Source of the DNA: Ardenticatenaceae bacterium
Lineage (GTDB): Bacteria; Chloroflexota; Anaerolineae; Ardenticatenales; Ardenticatenaceae
Reading direction: 5' to 3'
Assembly: GCA_015491235.1 (NCBI GenBank)
Contig: WFWG01000228.1
Span: 1 to 57,991, forward strand
DNA: 57,991 nt
The notes under the pieces were generated by a model that did no database searches, had not been told where the DNA came from, and worked only from the letters and a program-made list of their open reading frames with translations. The position numbers were made by a program, and so were the translations under genes. The first letter of the stretch is position 1. Each line of letters starts with the position of its first letter. Positions 26,115 through 35,551 of this stretch are shown piece by piece.

Positions 26115-26174
26115 ACCACAGTGATTTTGAGAGAAGCGGCGATGAAGAAAGGCCTCTTTGCCGGTCAAACACGT
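26115..26174. repeat. Dispersed intergenic repeat, copy A
   Basis: About 60 bases beginning ACCACAGTGATTTTGAGAGA, similar over its whole length (roughly three quarters identical by eye, with small gaps) to 47281-47342. It fills the gap between the lipoprotein start and the permease stop. Confidence 0.6.
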
Positions 26175-26183
26175 TCAAGCCCA

Positions 26184-27415
<1,232 letters not shown>

Positions 27416-27419
<4 letters not shown>

Positions 27420-28201
27420 GGCGACGGACGCTCCTTGGACAGTGGTTCCATCGTCTCAACCGGTTGGCGGTCGTCGGCTACGATGAGGCCGTCGCGCAGC
27501 CAGATGTGGCGCGGGATTTGACGGCCAATTTCCGGGTCGTGCGTCACGAAGACAATGGTGATGCGGCGCTCCTCGTGGAGACGGCGGAACAAGTCCATGA
27601 TTTCGGCGCCGGTTTTGGTGTCCAGGTTGCCGGTGGGCTCGTCGGCCAGGATGATGTCGGGGTCGTTGACCAGGGCGCGGGCAATGGCCACGCGCTGCTG
27701 CTGACCGCCGCTGAGTTCGTTGGGGCGGTGGTGCAGGCGGTCACCCAATCCCACAGCCTCCAGGGCGGCAATGGCCCGCTCGCGGCGGTTGCGGGCCTCT
27801 CCCGAGTAAATGAGGGGGAGTTCGACGTTGTGGAGGGCCGTGGCGCGGGGCAACAGGTTGAATTGCTGGAAGACGAACCCGATGCGCTTGTTGCGAATTT
27901 CAGCGAGTTGGTTGTCGTCCAGCGTGCCCACGTCCACGCCGGCCAGCCAGTAGTGGCCGCTGGTGGGCTGGTCCAAGCAGCCGATGATGTTCATCAGCGT
28001 GCTCTTGCCGGAGCCGCTGGGCCCCATGATAGCCACCCACTCGCCCTCCTGAACCTCGAAGGAGACGCCCCGCAGGGCGTGGACCTCGACAGTGCCCATG
28101 CGGTACACTTTGGTAACGTTTTCCAGGCGGATGAGCGCAGGTGGCTTTTCAGTTTGGGTTGACATCTTCTCCGGCATCGGTTGTTCCGCTGTGGCCATCA
28201 T
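27416..28201 (-). CDS. MacB/LolD-type ABC transporter ATP-binding protein
   Basis: A 261-residue ATPase with Walker [15 protein letters not shown]-loop [11 protein letters not shown], signature [16 protein letters not shown], Walker [13 protein letters not shown] and H-loop FVTHDPE. The LLPR and EPTGNLD features place it in the MacB/LolD group. Two adjacent ATG codons open the gene; an internal one (MSTQTEKPP) is also possible. Coupled to the permease through overlapping ATGA. Confidence 0.92.
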
Positions 28202-28232
28202 TGTCCTTCGCCAACACGTCTTCCTTACTATT

Positions 28233-29774
28233 CTAGTCGCCCCTTAACTCCTGGCGCAATCGTTCGCGCCGGTTCACAACGGGAATGAGAACCACGTCGC
28301 CCTCCTCCAAACCGGCGACCACTTCGGTCTGCGCTTTGCCGCGCAGCCCGATGGCAATCTCCACGGGAACGGCCGTGCCGTCTTCCACCTTGAGCACAGT
28401 GGGTTGACCCGTGGTGCGGTCGAAAGAGATGGCCCGGTTGGGCACCACCAGCACGTCCTCCAGCCGCTGGACGACGATTTCGGCGCTGGCCGTCATGCCC
28501 GCCCGCAAGGGGCCAGGAGCCGTCGTCAGGTCCAGCTCAATGCGCACCGGATAGCTGACCACTCCCTGCTGTCCGGCCGGCACCGGCGCCACGTAAACGA
28601 CGGTCCCGCTCATGGGCGTGTCGCGGTAGGCGTCCAGGGTGATCGTGACGGGTTGACCTTCCCTGACCAGCCCCACGTCCAACTCGTCCACCGTCACGCG
28701 CAACTCGAAGCGAGAGAGGTCGGCCAGCGTGACGGCGGGCGTAGCGGCCGAGACGACTTCGCCCTCCTTGATGCCCAGCGCGACCACGGTACCGTCAAAG
28801 GGAGCCCGAATTTCGGCTCCTTGCAGGTTTAAGCGGGCCTGCTCCAAAGCGATGCGAGCCTGCTCCACCTGCGCCTGCTGGACCTCGATCTCCTCCGGCG
28901 AAGCGCCCTCGGTCAGCCGGCGCAGGTTGGCCTCGGCTTGGGCCACCTGGGCCTCGGCGGCGGCGATGTCGGCCGGCGTGGGGCTTTCCAGCAGGCGTTG
29001 CAAGTTGGCGCGCGCCTGGCTGACTTGGGCCCGGGCCTGCTCGATCTGGTCCTCGCTGGGCCCCTTGAGCGCTTCCTCGTAGGCGACCTTGGCGCGCTCG
29101 TACTCGATGGTGGCCTGTTCGAGTTGAAGGGCTTGGGGAAGCATGGCCACGTCGGGGCGGTGAGCCACGGCGTCGTAGGCGGCCTGGGCCTGGCGCAGGT
29201 TGGCTTCGGCGAGCTTCAGCGCGGCAGCGGCTTGAGCGATTTGGGCCTTGTCGGGGCCGGCCAGCAGGCGTTCGAGGGCGGCCTCGGCCGCTTGCAGTTG
29301 GGCGCGGGCGGCCGCAATTTCCTCGGGGGAAGGGCCCGCCTTCACGCGGGCCAGGTTCTCCTGGGCGCTCTTGAGGGCTGCTTCGGCCGCCGCAACCTCG
29401 GCCGGCGTGCCGGGCCGCCGGAGTTGGCGCAGGCGCGCTTCGGCCGCTTGAAGGTTCACCTCGGCCTGGCGCACGGCCAACTCCAGCTCAGCCGTGTCGA
29501 GGCGGGCCAGGAGTTGGCCCTCCTGCACGGCTTCTCCTTCCTCCACCAGCACTTCGGCCACCTGGCCGGGCGTGCGGAACGTCAGCACCACCTGGCGGTT
29601 GGCCTCCAGGTTGCCGGAGGCGTCCACCGTGGCCAGAATGGTGCCCCGCTTCACCACCACCTGTTCTCCTTCCTCCGAGGGGGCATCAGAAGTGGGGGTA
29701 AAGCGGGAGTAGCTCCACCACGTTACTCCCACGAGCGACAGAAGCAGGACGACTGCTATCAGGCGTCGGCGCAT
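28233..29774 (-). CDS. Efflux membrane fusion protein (HlyD/RND-adaptor type)
   Basis: A 513-residue periplasmic adaptor. Start ATG 29774 ([20 protein letters not shown]) follows AAGGAG. One N-terminal membrane anchor, then a barrel-sandwich hybrid ([20 protein letters not shown] ... [16 protein letters not shown]), split by an unusually long helical hairpin of about 270 residues. The hairpin is built from imperfect repeats of the type [20 protein letters not shown]. Beta-barrel and membrane-proximal domains follow ([12 protein letters not shown]). It serves the MacB-type permease and ATPase encoded 32 bp downstream. The long hairpin suggests a tall channel across a thick envelope. Confidence 0.9.
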   Translation of the reverse strand: MRRRLIAVVLLLSLVGVTWWSYSRFTPTSDAPSEEGEQVVVKRGTILATVDASGNLEANRQVVLTFRTPGQVAEVLVEEGEAVQEGQLLARLDTAELELAVRQAEVNLQAAEARLRQLRRPGTPAEVAAAEAALKSAQENLARVKAGPSPEEIAAARAQLQAAEAALERLLAGPDKAQIAQAAAALKLAEANLRQAQAAYDAVAHRPDVAMLPQALQLEQATIEYERAKVAYEEALKGPSEDQIEQARAQVSQARANLQRLLESPTPADIAAAEAQVAQAEANLRRLTEGASPEEIEVQQAQVEQARIALEQARLNLQGAEIRAPFDGTVVALGIKEGEVVSAATPAVTLADLSRFELRVTVDELDVGLVREGQPVTITLDAYRDTPMSGTVVYVAPVPAGQQGVVSYPVRIELDLTTAPGPLRAGMTASAEIVVQRLEDVLVVPNRAISFDRTTGQPTVLKVEDGTAVPVEIAIGLRGKAQTEVVAGLEEGDVVLIPVVNRRERLRQELRGD

Positions 29775-29984
29775 CGAAAGTACTCCTTGCCGGTTTCTGT
29801 AAATGGACTTAATCGCTTCGTTCTCCAGCAGATGCGGAGGCAGAGGCGCCAATTTCCACGAATCCATACGCACAAAAAGCCGGGCCGGTTGACACATTTG
29901 CCACTGGACAGCCCGGCAACGTACAAGCGGCCACGGCGTTGGCCTGTGCCATTTTGTTTAATTAAGTTAACTAATTTCCGGGGA

Positions 29985-30012
29985 AGTATAGCGGCTTTCA
30001 GCGGTGTGTCAA
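29985..30012 (-). promoter_or_regulatory. Promoter of the MacB-type efflux operon
   Basis: On the minus strand TTGACA (30012-30007), a 16-base spacer and TATACT (29990-29985). It overlaps the last bases of the upstream membrane-protein gene. Just downstream is an AT-rich block with the 8-bp palindrome AGTTAACT (about 29964-29971), a possible operator. The leader to the start codon is about 200 bases, with no gene seen. Confidence 0.83.
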
Positions 30013-30669
30013 GAAAGGGGCAAAAAGGTTTCTGTCGGAACCCCACACCCCCACAACGACGGTGAGAAACCCCAGGAGGCTTACCCAGATGCCCGGCCCC
30101 CAGACGATGGCCGTCCCATACAGCCACTCCAGGATCAATTCCAGGCGCCAGAACCCCCAGAGGGGCAAGAGCGCGCCGGCAAGGGCCACTCCTGTGATGC
30201 TTCCCCTCAAGAGGCGGAGGGGCAGGCGGGGACCGGCGAACAGCACCAGCGCGGCTCCGGCCAGTCCCACAGCCGCCAGCAGGCCCTGGGCCTGATATTC
30301 GGGCGTGCCCAGGGCCCCCCACCGCTCGTACTCCGGCAGGATGACCAGGGCCAGCAGGCCAGCCGCCAGGGCCGCCACCGCGCGCCGGCGCAGGGGCGCC
30401 CGCGCGGCCAGCAGGCTCACGGTCAGCGAGGCCGCCACGGGCGGGACGAAGAAGACCTCCCGCTCCAGGCGGAAGGCGCCTGCCCGCCAGAGGGAGGTGA
30501 ACTTGAAGAACTCGCCCAGGTCGAGCCCCAGGAGCACGAGAGCGGCAGCTCCCTTGGGGTGGAGCACCCACGGAAGCCACCAGCCCAGTGCGCCCAAAAG
30601 GGCGCCCCCCCAGGCCACCCGGCGGGCAATCATGTTCGGGGCTTTCAGCGCAGAGAGCCAGCGGCTCAC
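29998..30669 (-). CDS. Membrane protein of unknown function
   Basis: A 223-residue protein with about six hydrophobic segments and Arg-rich turns (ARAPLRRRAVAAL, RLPLRLLRG). No family motif is recognised. The start overlaps the stop of the thioesterase gene (ATGA), so it is translationally coupled to it. Confidence 0.72.
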   Translation of the reverse strand: MSRWLSALKAPNMIARRVAWGGALLGALGWWLPWVLHPKGAAALVLLGLDLGEFFKFTSLWRAGAFRLEREVFFVPPVAASLTVSLLAARAPLRRRAVAALAAGLLALVILPEYERWGALGTPEYQAQGLLAAVGLAGAALVLFAGPRLPLRLLRGSITGVALAGALLPLWGFWRLELILEWLYGTAIVWGPGIWVSLLGFLTVVVGVWGSDRNLFAPFLTHR

Positions 30670-31166
30670 GGCTTTTCACCCTTTTGCTTCGCCTTGCGCT
30701 GGACCAGACGGTGCTGCTGGCGCTTCTCGGCCTCGGCCCAGCGGCGCTTCTCCTCTTCCGTCTCCAGCACCAGCGGCGGAACCGGCTTGGGGCGTCCCTC
30801 CTCGTCCAGCGCCACGTACACGGCGAAGGCCGTGTTGGTGTGCGTGCGCACCCCTGTGACGGGGTTTTCGGCCTCCACGCGGATGCCCACCTCCATTGAA
30901 GTACGCCCAACCCAGTTCACCATGGCCTTCACAACGACCAAGTCGCCCACGTAGATGGGCTCCAGGAAGGTCATGGAGTCGAGGCGCACGGTCACCACCG
31001 GGCAACGCGCGTGGCGCATGGCCGCCAGGCCGCCGGCCTCGTCCACCATCTTCAGAATCTCCCCGCCGTGGACGATGCCCAGCGGGTTCGCGTCGGACGG
31101 AATCATCTGGCGCGCGATGGTGATGGCGGAATCGGATGGCCGCTTGCCACGGGTTTGTTCGGTCAC
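30666..31166 (-). CDS. Acyl-CoA thioesterase, hotdog fold (YciA/BFIT type)
   Basis: A 166-residue single-hotdog thioesterase: NPLGIVHGGEILKMVDEAGG near residues 27-46 holds the catalytic-loop HGG and Asp, followed by VRLDSMTFLEPIYVGDLVVV and the segment VGRTSMEVGIRVEAEN. It hydrolyses acyl-CoA, keeping free CoA available. The C-terminal tail is rich in Lys, Arg and Glu. The GTG start follows AGGAGGAAAGG. A good promoter lies about 90 bases upstream. Confidence 0.87.
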   Translation of the reverse strand: MTEQTRGKRPSDSAITIARQMIPSDANPLGIVHGGEILKMVDEAGGLAAMRHARCPVVTVRLDSMTFLEPIYVGDLVVVKAMVNWVGRTSMEVGIRVEAENPVTGVRTHTNTAFAVYVALDEEGRPKPVPPLVLETEEEKRRWAEAEKRQQHRLVQRKAKQKGEKP

Positions 31167-31256
31167 TCCCTTTCCTCCTGTTCAAACTGTTTGCTTTTCG
31201 CTTCGGCGGAGGACCTTAAACGGTTTGAATCGCCCCTTGTCTGCTCAAGTCGCCAA

Positions 31257-31285
31257 AGTATGCTGCGACCACCCTTGTTTGTCAA
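31257..31285 (-). promoter_or_regulatory. Promoter of the thioesterase/membrane protein operon
   Basis: Minus strand TTGACA (31285-31280), a 17-base spacer and CATACT (31262-31257). The region 31167-31542 holds this promoter and the divergent plus-strand promoter at 31471; no gene is seen between them. Confidence 0.8.
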
Positions 31286-31470
31286 GAAGCTGAGGGCCGC
31301 CATACTGCGCCTTCCTGCGCGGAGGAAAGGAATGGAACAATCTCGCCTGTATCTATTGCTTTTCACGGCAATGCGTGCTAAAAGATACTTCTACCGTTTG
31401 CGAACACTTGACCACAGAGGGAGGCCGTATCCGAAAGCCGGAGAGTTCCATGTCTGGGCTCGACGGCATT

Positions 31471-31497
31471 TTGTCTTTGGCCGTATTGTCGTATAAT
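31471..31497 (+). promoter_or_regulatory. Promoter of the TGA-containing oxidoreductase gene
   Basis: TTGTCT (31471-31476), a 15-base spacer and a perfect TATAAT (31492-31497), 45 bases before the start codon. An AGGAGG ribosome site at 31531-31536 stands 6 bases from the ATG. Both signals are intact, which argues against a decayed gene. Confidence 0.68.
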
Positions 31498-31542
31498 TGG
31501 CTATATCCCCATGGGGGGGAATTGCATCCAAGGAGGAGCGAA

Positions 31543-32925
31543 ATGCCGCGATACGACTATGACGTGCTTGTCATTGGAGCCGGTCAAGGCGGATTGCCGG
31601 CCGCCCACATGGCCGCCAACTTGGGTGCTCGCGTAGCGCTCATTGAACAGCGCGAAGTAGGGGGCACCTGAGTCAACGAAGGGTGCGTGCCCACCAAGGC
31701 CATGATCCGCTCGGCCGAGGTGATGCACCTGGTAGCCCGGCGGGCTGCCGAATTTGGCGTGGAGGTCGAGGGGGCGGTACGCTTCAACCTACCGAAAGCT
31801 GTCGCTCGCAAGAATCGCATTGTGCAGGGCATCATCGAAAACATCTACCGTGGCCTTCAACGCCGTCAGGACGCCATCACTTTCTTGCGTGGACAGGCCC
31901 GCTTCGTGAGTGAGCACGAAGTGGACACAGGCGAACAGCGCCTCAGCTTCGAGAAAGCCATCATTGCTACCGGCGCACGGCGGTTTATTCCCCCAATTGA
32001 GGGCCTAAAAAGCGTCGAGTACCTGAACAACGAGACGGCCCTGCACCTGGAGCACCTACCCTCCAGCTTGATTGTCATTGGCGGAGGATACGTGGGCATT
32101 GAATTTGCCCAAATGTACGCCCGCTTCGGCACTCGGGTAACCTTGCTTGGCCGCAACCCTCAACTGGCCAAAAGTGAAGACCGCGAACTGGCCAACTTGC
32201 TGGCGGATTACTTGCGGGAAGAGGGGATTGATGTATACACCAATGCTCCGGTGGTGCGAGTTTACGAAGAGCAGAGCTTCAAAGTGGTGGTGGCACGCGT
32301 TGACGGTCGTGAACAAGCCTTTCGTGCGGAGGCCATCCTGTTAGCTGCTGGACGGGTGGGCAACACGGACAACCTCAATCCGGCTGCGGCCGGCGTCGAA
32401 GTGGACGAGCGAGGATTCGTGCGTGTGAACGCAGAACTTCGCACCAGCCAGCCACACATTTGGGCCATTGGCGACGTGAAGGGAGGGTGGATGTTCACCC
32501 ATGTCGCCACGTATGACGGTCCCATCGCTGCCCTCAACGCTGTTAAGGGGCTACGGCGCCAGGTGGACTACCGCGTGGTGCCGCGGGCCATCTTCAGTGA
32601 CCCTGTCCTGGCGGCTGTAGGGCTGACGGAGGAGGAAGCCCGGAAGCAGGGCTATGAGGTGATCGTCGGGCGAGTGCCGGCTGATGGAGCCCGTCCCAAG
32701 GCCATCGGCGACACACGCGGCTTGTTGAAGGCCGTGGTCGAAGCCAACACAGGCAAAATCTTGGGCTTTCACGTGCTGGCACCTCACGGTGACGATCTCG
32801 TTCACGAGGCGGTGGTAGCGATGTACGACCATGGTACCATTGAGCGAATTGCCAAGTCCATTCACATTCATCCAACGCTGAGCGAACTGGTTAAGGCTGC
32901 GGCCAGAGCTGCTAGAACGTCATAA
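31543..32925 (+). CDS. Pyridine nucleotide-disulfide oxidoreductase with in-frame TGA at the redox-active Cys (candidate selenoprotein)
   Basis: A 460-residue flavoprotein of the dihydrolipoamide dehydrogenase/mercuric reductase family. FAD site VLVIGAGQGGLPAAHMA (residues 8-24); NAD(P) site IVIGGGYVGIEFAQMY; second FAD motif near PHIWAIGDVKGG; C-terminal His-Glu catalytic motif HIHPTLSEL. The active site, normally GGTCVNxGCVPTK, reads GGT-TGA-VNEGCVPTKAMI: codon 43 (31669-31671) is TGA while Cys48 is kept. Everything after the TGA stays open in the same frame to 32925. In the family, the first Cys is the substrate-facing interchange thiol and the second contacts FAD, so selenocysteine at 43 is chemically sensible. 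The alternative is a nonsense mutation or sequence error. No selA, selB, selC or selD is in the window. Confidence 0.7.
31682..31722 (+). promoter_or_regulatory. Candidate bacterial SECIS stem-loop downstream of the TGA
   Basis: Starting 20 bases after the TGA, CACC-AA-GGCC pairs with GGCC-GA-GGTG around an 11-base loop (31702-31712), so the loop begins 30 bases past the TGA, within the range used by bacterial SECIS elements. An alternative nearer hairpin, GGTG(CGTGCC)CACC at 31682-31695, competes with it. Neither is a perfect match: the expected early G of the loop is only approximate. Judged by eye, not folded. Confidence 0.35.
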
Positions 32926-32943
32926 GAGATAACAGGCCCCGCT

Positions 32944-33855
32944 CTATTCGGCTTCCGTCTTCACATCCTCGTACGAGGAAACATCAGCCTCACCCTCGTG
33001 GCCGTCGCGGGAGGGTTGCGCGTCGGGAGCAGCCTGGAAGACGGAGTCGAAGTAGGCCATCGCCGGGCCCGTGAGCAACTCATGGTATTCGTGGAACATG
33101 CGCCGGGCCTCGTGTCCCAGCCAGTCGGGCGGGAGCAGTTCGGGGGGCAGGTCGGGATCGAGGAAGGGAAACTCACGGTACTCGTGAATGAGCATGAAGC
33201 GGCGCACGAAACAGGTCTGCGGGTCAGGACCTTCGCCACGGGCAAAAGCGGCTTTGTCAGCCTCGTAGAGGGGGCGGTACTTCTCCAGAAAAGCGCGGTA
33301 CTTCTCGTTGATAGCTGCCAGGTCCCACGCGCGGGCAACCAGGTCGAGGTCGTTGCCCGGCCCCACGTATTTGCCCACGAAGATGTCCACGTACTGTCTC
33401 ACCGGCAGGCGCTCGAAGAGGTCCTCCAACTCTTCCTTGTAGTCGTAAGGAGCAATGTAGAGCGAGGCGTCCAGTCGGCCAAAGCCGATCCAGCCAAGCT
33501 CACGGCGCAAACGGGTGCGCAGGTGGGTCTCCTCGTCGGGAATGCGGTAGGTAAGGATGCGCCACTGTCCGTCCCACGGCCCCTGTCGCCCCAGGAAAAT
33601 GCGCCGGGCGCCGCTCTCCAACAACTTGTACCCCTTCGGTGTCAGCGAGTAGTAACTGCGCCGCCCAATGCGCCGACTCCGCAGCCACCCCTTCTGCGTC
33701 ATGCGCGAGAGGGCCGACCGCACGGCCTGGGGGGACGAGACGCCCAGAATTTGCAACAGGTGGATCAGGCTGCCGGTCCAGATTTCACCACCCCGGTGGC
33801 GAATGTAGTCACCAAAAAGCGTGAGAATCAGGTCCTTCGGGCCGATGGCGGTCAT
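32944..33855 (-). CDS. PaaX family transcriptional repressor
   Basis: A 303-residue regulator of the PaaX/PaaX-C type. An N-terminal winged helix (LILTLFGDYIRHRGGEIWTG, then RSALSRMTQKGWLRSRRIGR and a YSLTPKGYKLLE wing) is followed by the PaaX central domain (GQWRILTYRIPDEETHLRTR, LGWIGFGRLDASLYIAP) and the C-terminal domain with FLDPDLPPELLPPDWLGHEA. PaaX represses phenylacetate-type catabolic genes until an aryl-CoA binds. The start is set at ATG 33855; a longer start at 33936 would run through the palindrome at 33904. It is divergent from the catabolic cluster, which it probably controls. Confidence 0.88.
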   Translation of the reverse strand: MTAIGPKDLILTLFGDYIRHRGGEIWTGSLIHLLQILGVSSPQAVRSALSRMTQKGWLRSRRIGRRSYYSLTPKGYKLLESGARRIFLGRQGPWDGQWRILTYRIPDEETHLRTRLRRELGWIGFGRLDASLYIAPYDYKEELEDLFERLPVRQYVDIFVGKYVGPGNDLDLVARAWDLAAINEKYRAFLEKYRPLYEADKAAFARGEGPDPQTCFVRRFMLIHEYREFPFLDPDLPPELLPPDWLGHEARRMFHEYHELLTGPAMAYFDSVFQAAPDAQPSRDGHEGEADVSSYEDVKTEAE

Positions 33856-33903
33856 TTTGACAGGCTCTCTTTCTTCTTGTAGAATCCGACATATAACGGA
33901 GAG

Positions 33904-33923
33904 GGAATGCTCGTCAGCATTCC
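33904..33923. promoter_or_regulatory. Perfect palindrome in the PaaX/aldehyde dehydrogenase divergent region, candidate operator
   Basis: GGAATGCT-CGTC-AGCATTCC: 8-bp perfect arms with a 4-base centre, between the divergent PaaX and aldehyde dehydrogenase starts. AT-rich boxes (TTATAT near 33890 on the minus strand and TATATC at 33948-33953 on the plus strand) flank it, but no convincing -35 is seen. Confidence 0.5.
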
Positions 33924-34000
33924 GTAATATATTCAAGACACAACGATTATATCATAAGTAGAGGCTTTTTTGCAACGGCGAGTTGAGAGGGAGGGGTGCA

Positions 34001-35455
34001 ATGAGTGAAACCGTTTACCTCAATTACATTGGCGGCGAGTGGGTGGCATCCGAGGGCGGCGAAACGATGTCGGTTCGCGATCCGGCCACGGGCGAAGTGC
34101 TCCACGCCGTGCAGGCCAGCACGCCCGCCGACGTGGATCGCGCCGTGGCCGCGGCCCGCGAGGCGTTCGAGACCACCGACTGGAAGGACAACGCGGAGCG
34201 CCGCGCCGCGGCGCTGCACAAGCTGGCTCAAAAGCTGGCCGAACGCCAGGACCACTTCCGCGACTTCCTCATTCGCGAGGCGGGCAAAATCTTCCCCGTG
34301 GCCCGCAGCGAGGCGGCCATGATCGTCAAGACCACGGAGTACTACGCCGACCTCACCCGCTGGGTCTATGGCCGCACAGCCCAGCCCACTCCCAACTCCA
34401 TCAGCATTCTGGTGCGGGAGCCGGTGGGCGTGGTGGGCATCATCACGCCCTGGAACATGCCGTTGGCCCTCCTGCTGCGCCCCCTGGCGCCGGCGCTGGC
34501 GGCCGGCTGCGCCGTGGTGCTCAAGCCGGCCGAGCAGACTTCCGGCGTGACGGCCGAGCTGGTGAAGGTCATCGAGGAAATCGAGGAGATTCCGCCGGGC
34601 ATCGTCAACCTGGTCACGGGCGCCGGCGAGACCGTGGGCGCCCACCTGGCCGGCCACGAGGACGTGGACATGATTAGCTTCACCGGCGGCACCGACACGG
34701 GCCGCGAAATCGTGCGCCTCTCGGCCAACAACCTCAAGAAGGTCTCCCTGGAATTGGGCGGCAAGAGCCCCAACATCATCTTCGCCGACGCCGACTTCGA
34801 GGCGGCTGTCAAGGGCGCGCTGGCCGGCGCGGCCTTCTGGAACGCCGGTCAGGTCTGCACGGCTGGCACGCGCCTGCTGGTGGAGGAGAGCGTTCACGAC
34901 CAGTTCGTCGAGCGCATCCGCGAGGCGGTCTCCAAGCTCAAGGTGGGGCCCGGCACCCAGCGCGTCCACGTGGGGCCGGTGGTCAGCGAGGAGCAGTTGA
35001 ACCGCGTGCTGCACTACATTGAAGTGGGCAAGCAGGTGGCGAAGCTCGTAGTGGGTGGCCGTCGTCTCACCGAGGGTGAGCTGGCGAAGGGGTATTTCGT
35101 CGAGCCAACTGTGTTCGACCGTCCGCCCCTCGACTCCCCCATTGCCCAGGACGAAATCTTCGGTCCTGTGGTGACCGTTATTCCCTTCAAGGACGTGGAC
35201 GAGGCCGTGCAGATTGCCAACACCACCCGTTACGGCTTAGTGGCCGCCGTCTGGACCAAGGACATCAACAAGGCCTTCTCCGTGGCCAAGCGCGTGAGGG
35301 CCGGCACGGTGTGGATCAACTCCTACGGCAACCTCTTCCAGAACGTGGAGTTTGGCGGCGTCCGGCAGAGCGGCTACAGCCGCCACTACGGGCTGGAAGG
35401 GCTCCTCGAGTACACCGAACTCAAACACATCTACGTGCCCTTTTCGAATCAGTAA
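34001..35455 (+). CDS. Aldehyde dehydrogenase (NAD(P)+-dependent)
   Basis: A 484-residue ALDH-superfamily enzyme, normal length. The coenzyme/Asn motif GIITPWNMPL near residue 150, general-base Glu in SLELGGKSPN near 252, nucleophilic Cys in NAGQVCTAGTR near 286 and EIFGPVVTVIPF near 385 are all present. First gene of the catabolic cluster, divergent from PaaX; the ATG follows GAGAGGGAGGGG. It probably oxidises an aldehyde intermediate to an acid. The exact substrate is not evident from sequence. Confidence 0.9.
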   Translation: MSETVYLNYIGGEWVASEGGETMSVRDPATGEVLHAVQASTPADVDRAVAAAREAFETTDWKDNAERRAAALHKLAQKLAERQDHFRDFLIREAGKIFPVARSEAAMIVKTTEYYADLTRWVYGRTAQPTPNSISILVREPVGVVGIITPWNMPLALLLRPLAPALAAGCAVVLKPAEQTSGVTAELVKVIEEIEEIPPGIVNLVTGAGETVGAHLAGHEDVDMISFTGGTDTGREIVRLSANNLKKVSLELGGKSPNIIFADADFEAAVKGALAGAAFWNAGQVCTAGTRLLVEESVHDQFVERIREAVSKLKVGPGTQRVHVGPVVSEEQLNRVLHYIEVGKQVAKLVVGGRRLTEGELAKGYFVEPTVFDRPPLDSPIAQDEIFGPVVTVIPFKDVDEAVQIANTTRYGLVAAVWTKDINKAFSVAKRVRAGTVWINSYGNLFQNVEFGGVRQSGYSRHYGLEGLLEYTELKHIYVPFSNQ

Positions 35456-35533
35456 GCAGTAAGCAGTGATCAGTAATCAGTTTCGAAACTGATCACTGCT
35501 TACTGACCACTGATTACTGGCTACTGATCACTG
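35448..35533. repeat. Heptad-repeat palindrome between aldehyde dehydrogenase and crotonase genes
   Basis: The sequence is built from 7-base units AGTNANC (AGTAAGC, AGTAAGC, AGTGATC, AGTAATC) followed by the inverse ACTGATC, ACTGCTT, ACTGACC, ACTGATT, ACTGGCT, ACTGATC. This creates 18-bp perfect arms (35457-35474 and 35488-35505) and an inner 18-bp palindrome (35476-35493). The aldehyde dehydrogenase stop codon lies inside the first unit. It could act as an intercistronic hairpin or mobile repeat. Confidence 0.85.
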
Positions 35534-35551
35534 AAAAAGGAGGCAGGTGCA

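Noticed and set aside
31543-32925. Treating the oxidoreductase as a plain pseudogene or as two genes
   Set aside because: There is only one stop, it lies exactly at the catalytic Cys, and promoter, ribosome site and all downstream motifs are intact; the GTG at 31687 has no ribosome site and would omit the FAD-binding motif.
33856-33936. Longer PaaX start at 33936
   Set aside because: The extra N-terminal 27 residues match nothing in the family and would run through the palindromic regulatory region.
35448-35533. CRISPR array
   Set aside because: The units are 7 bases, contiguous and palindromic without spacers; there are no cas genes in the window.
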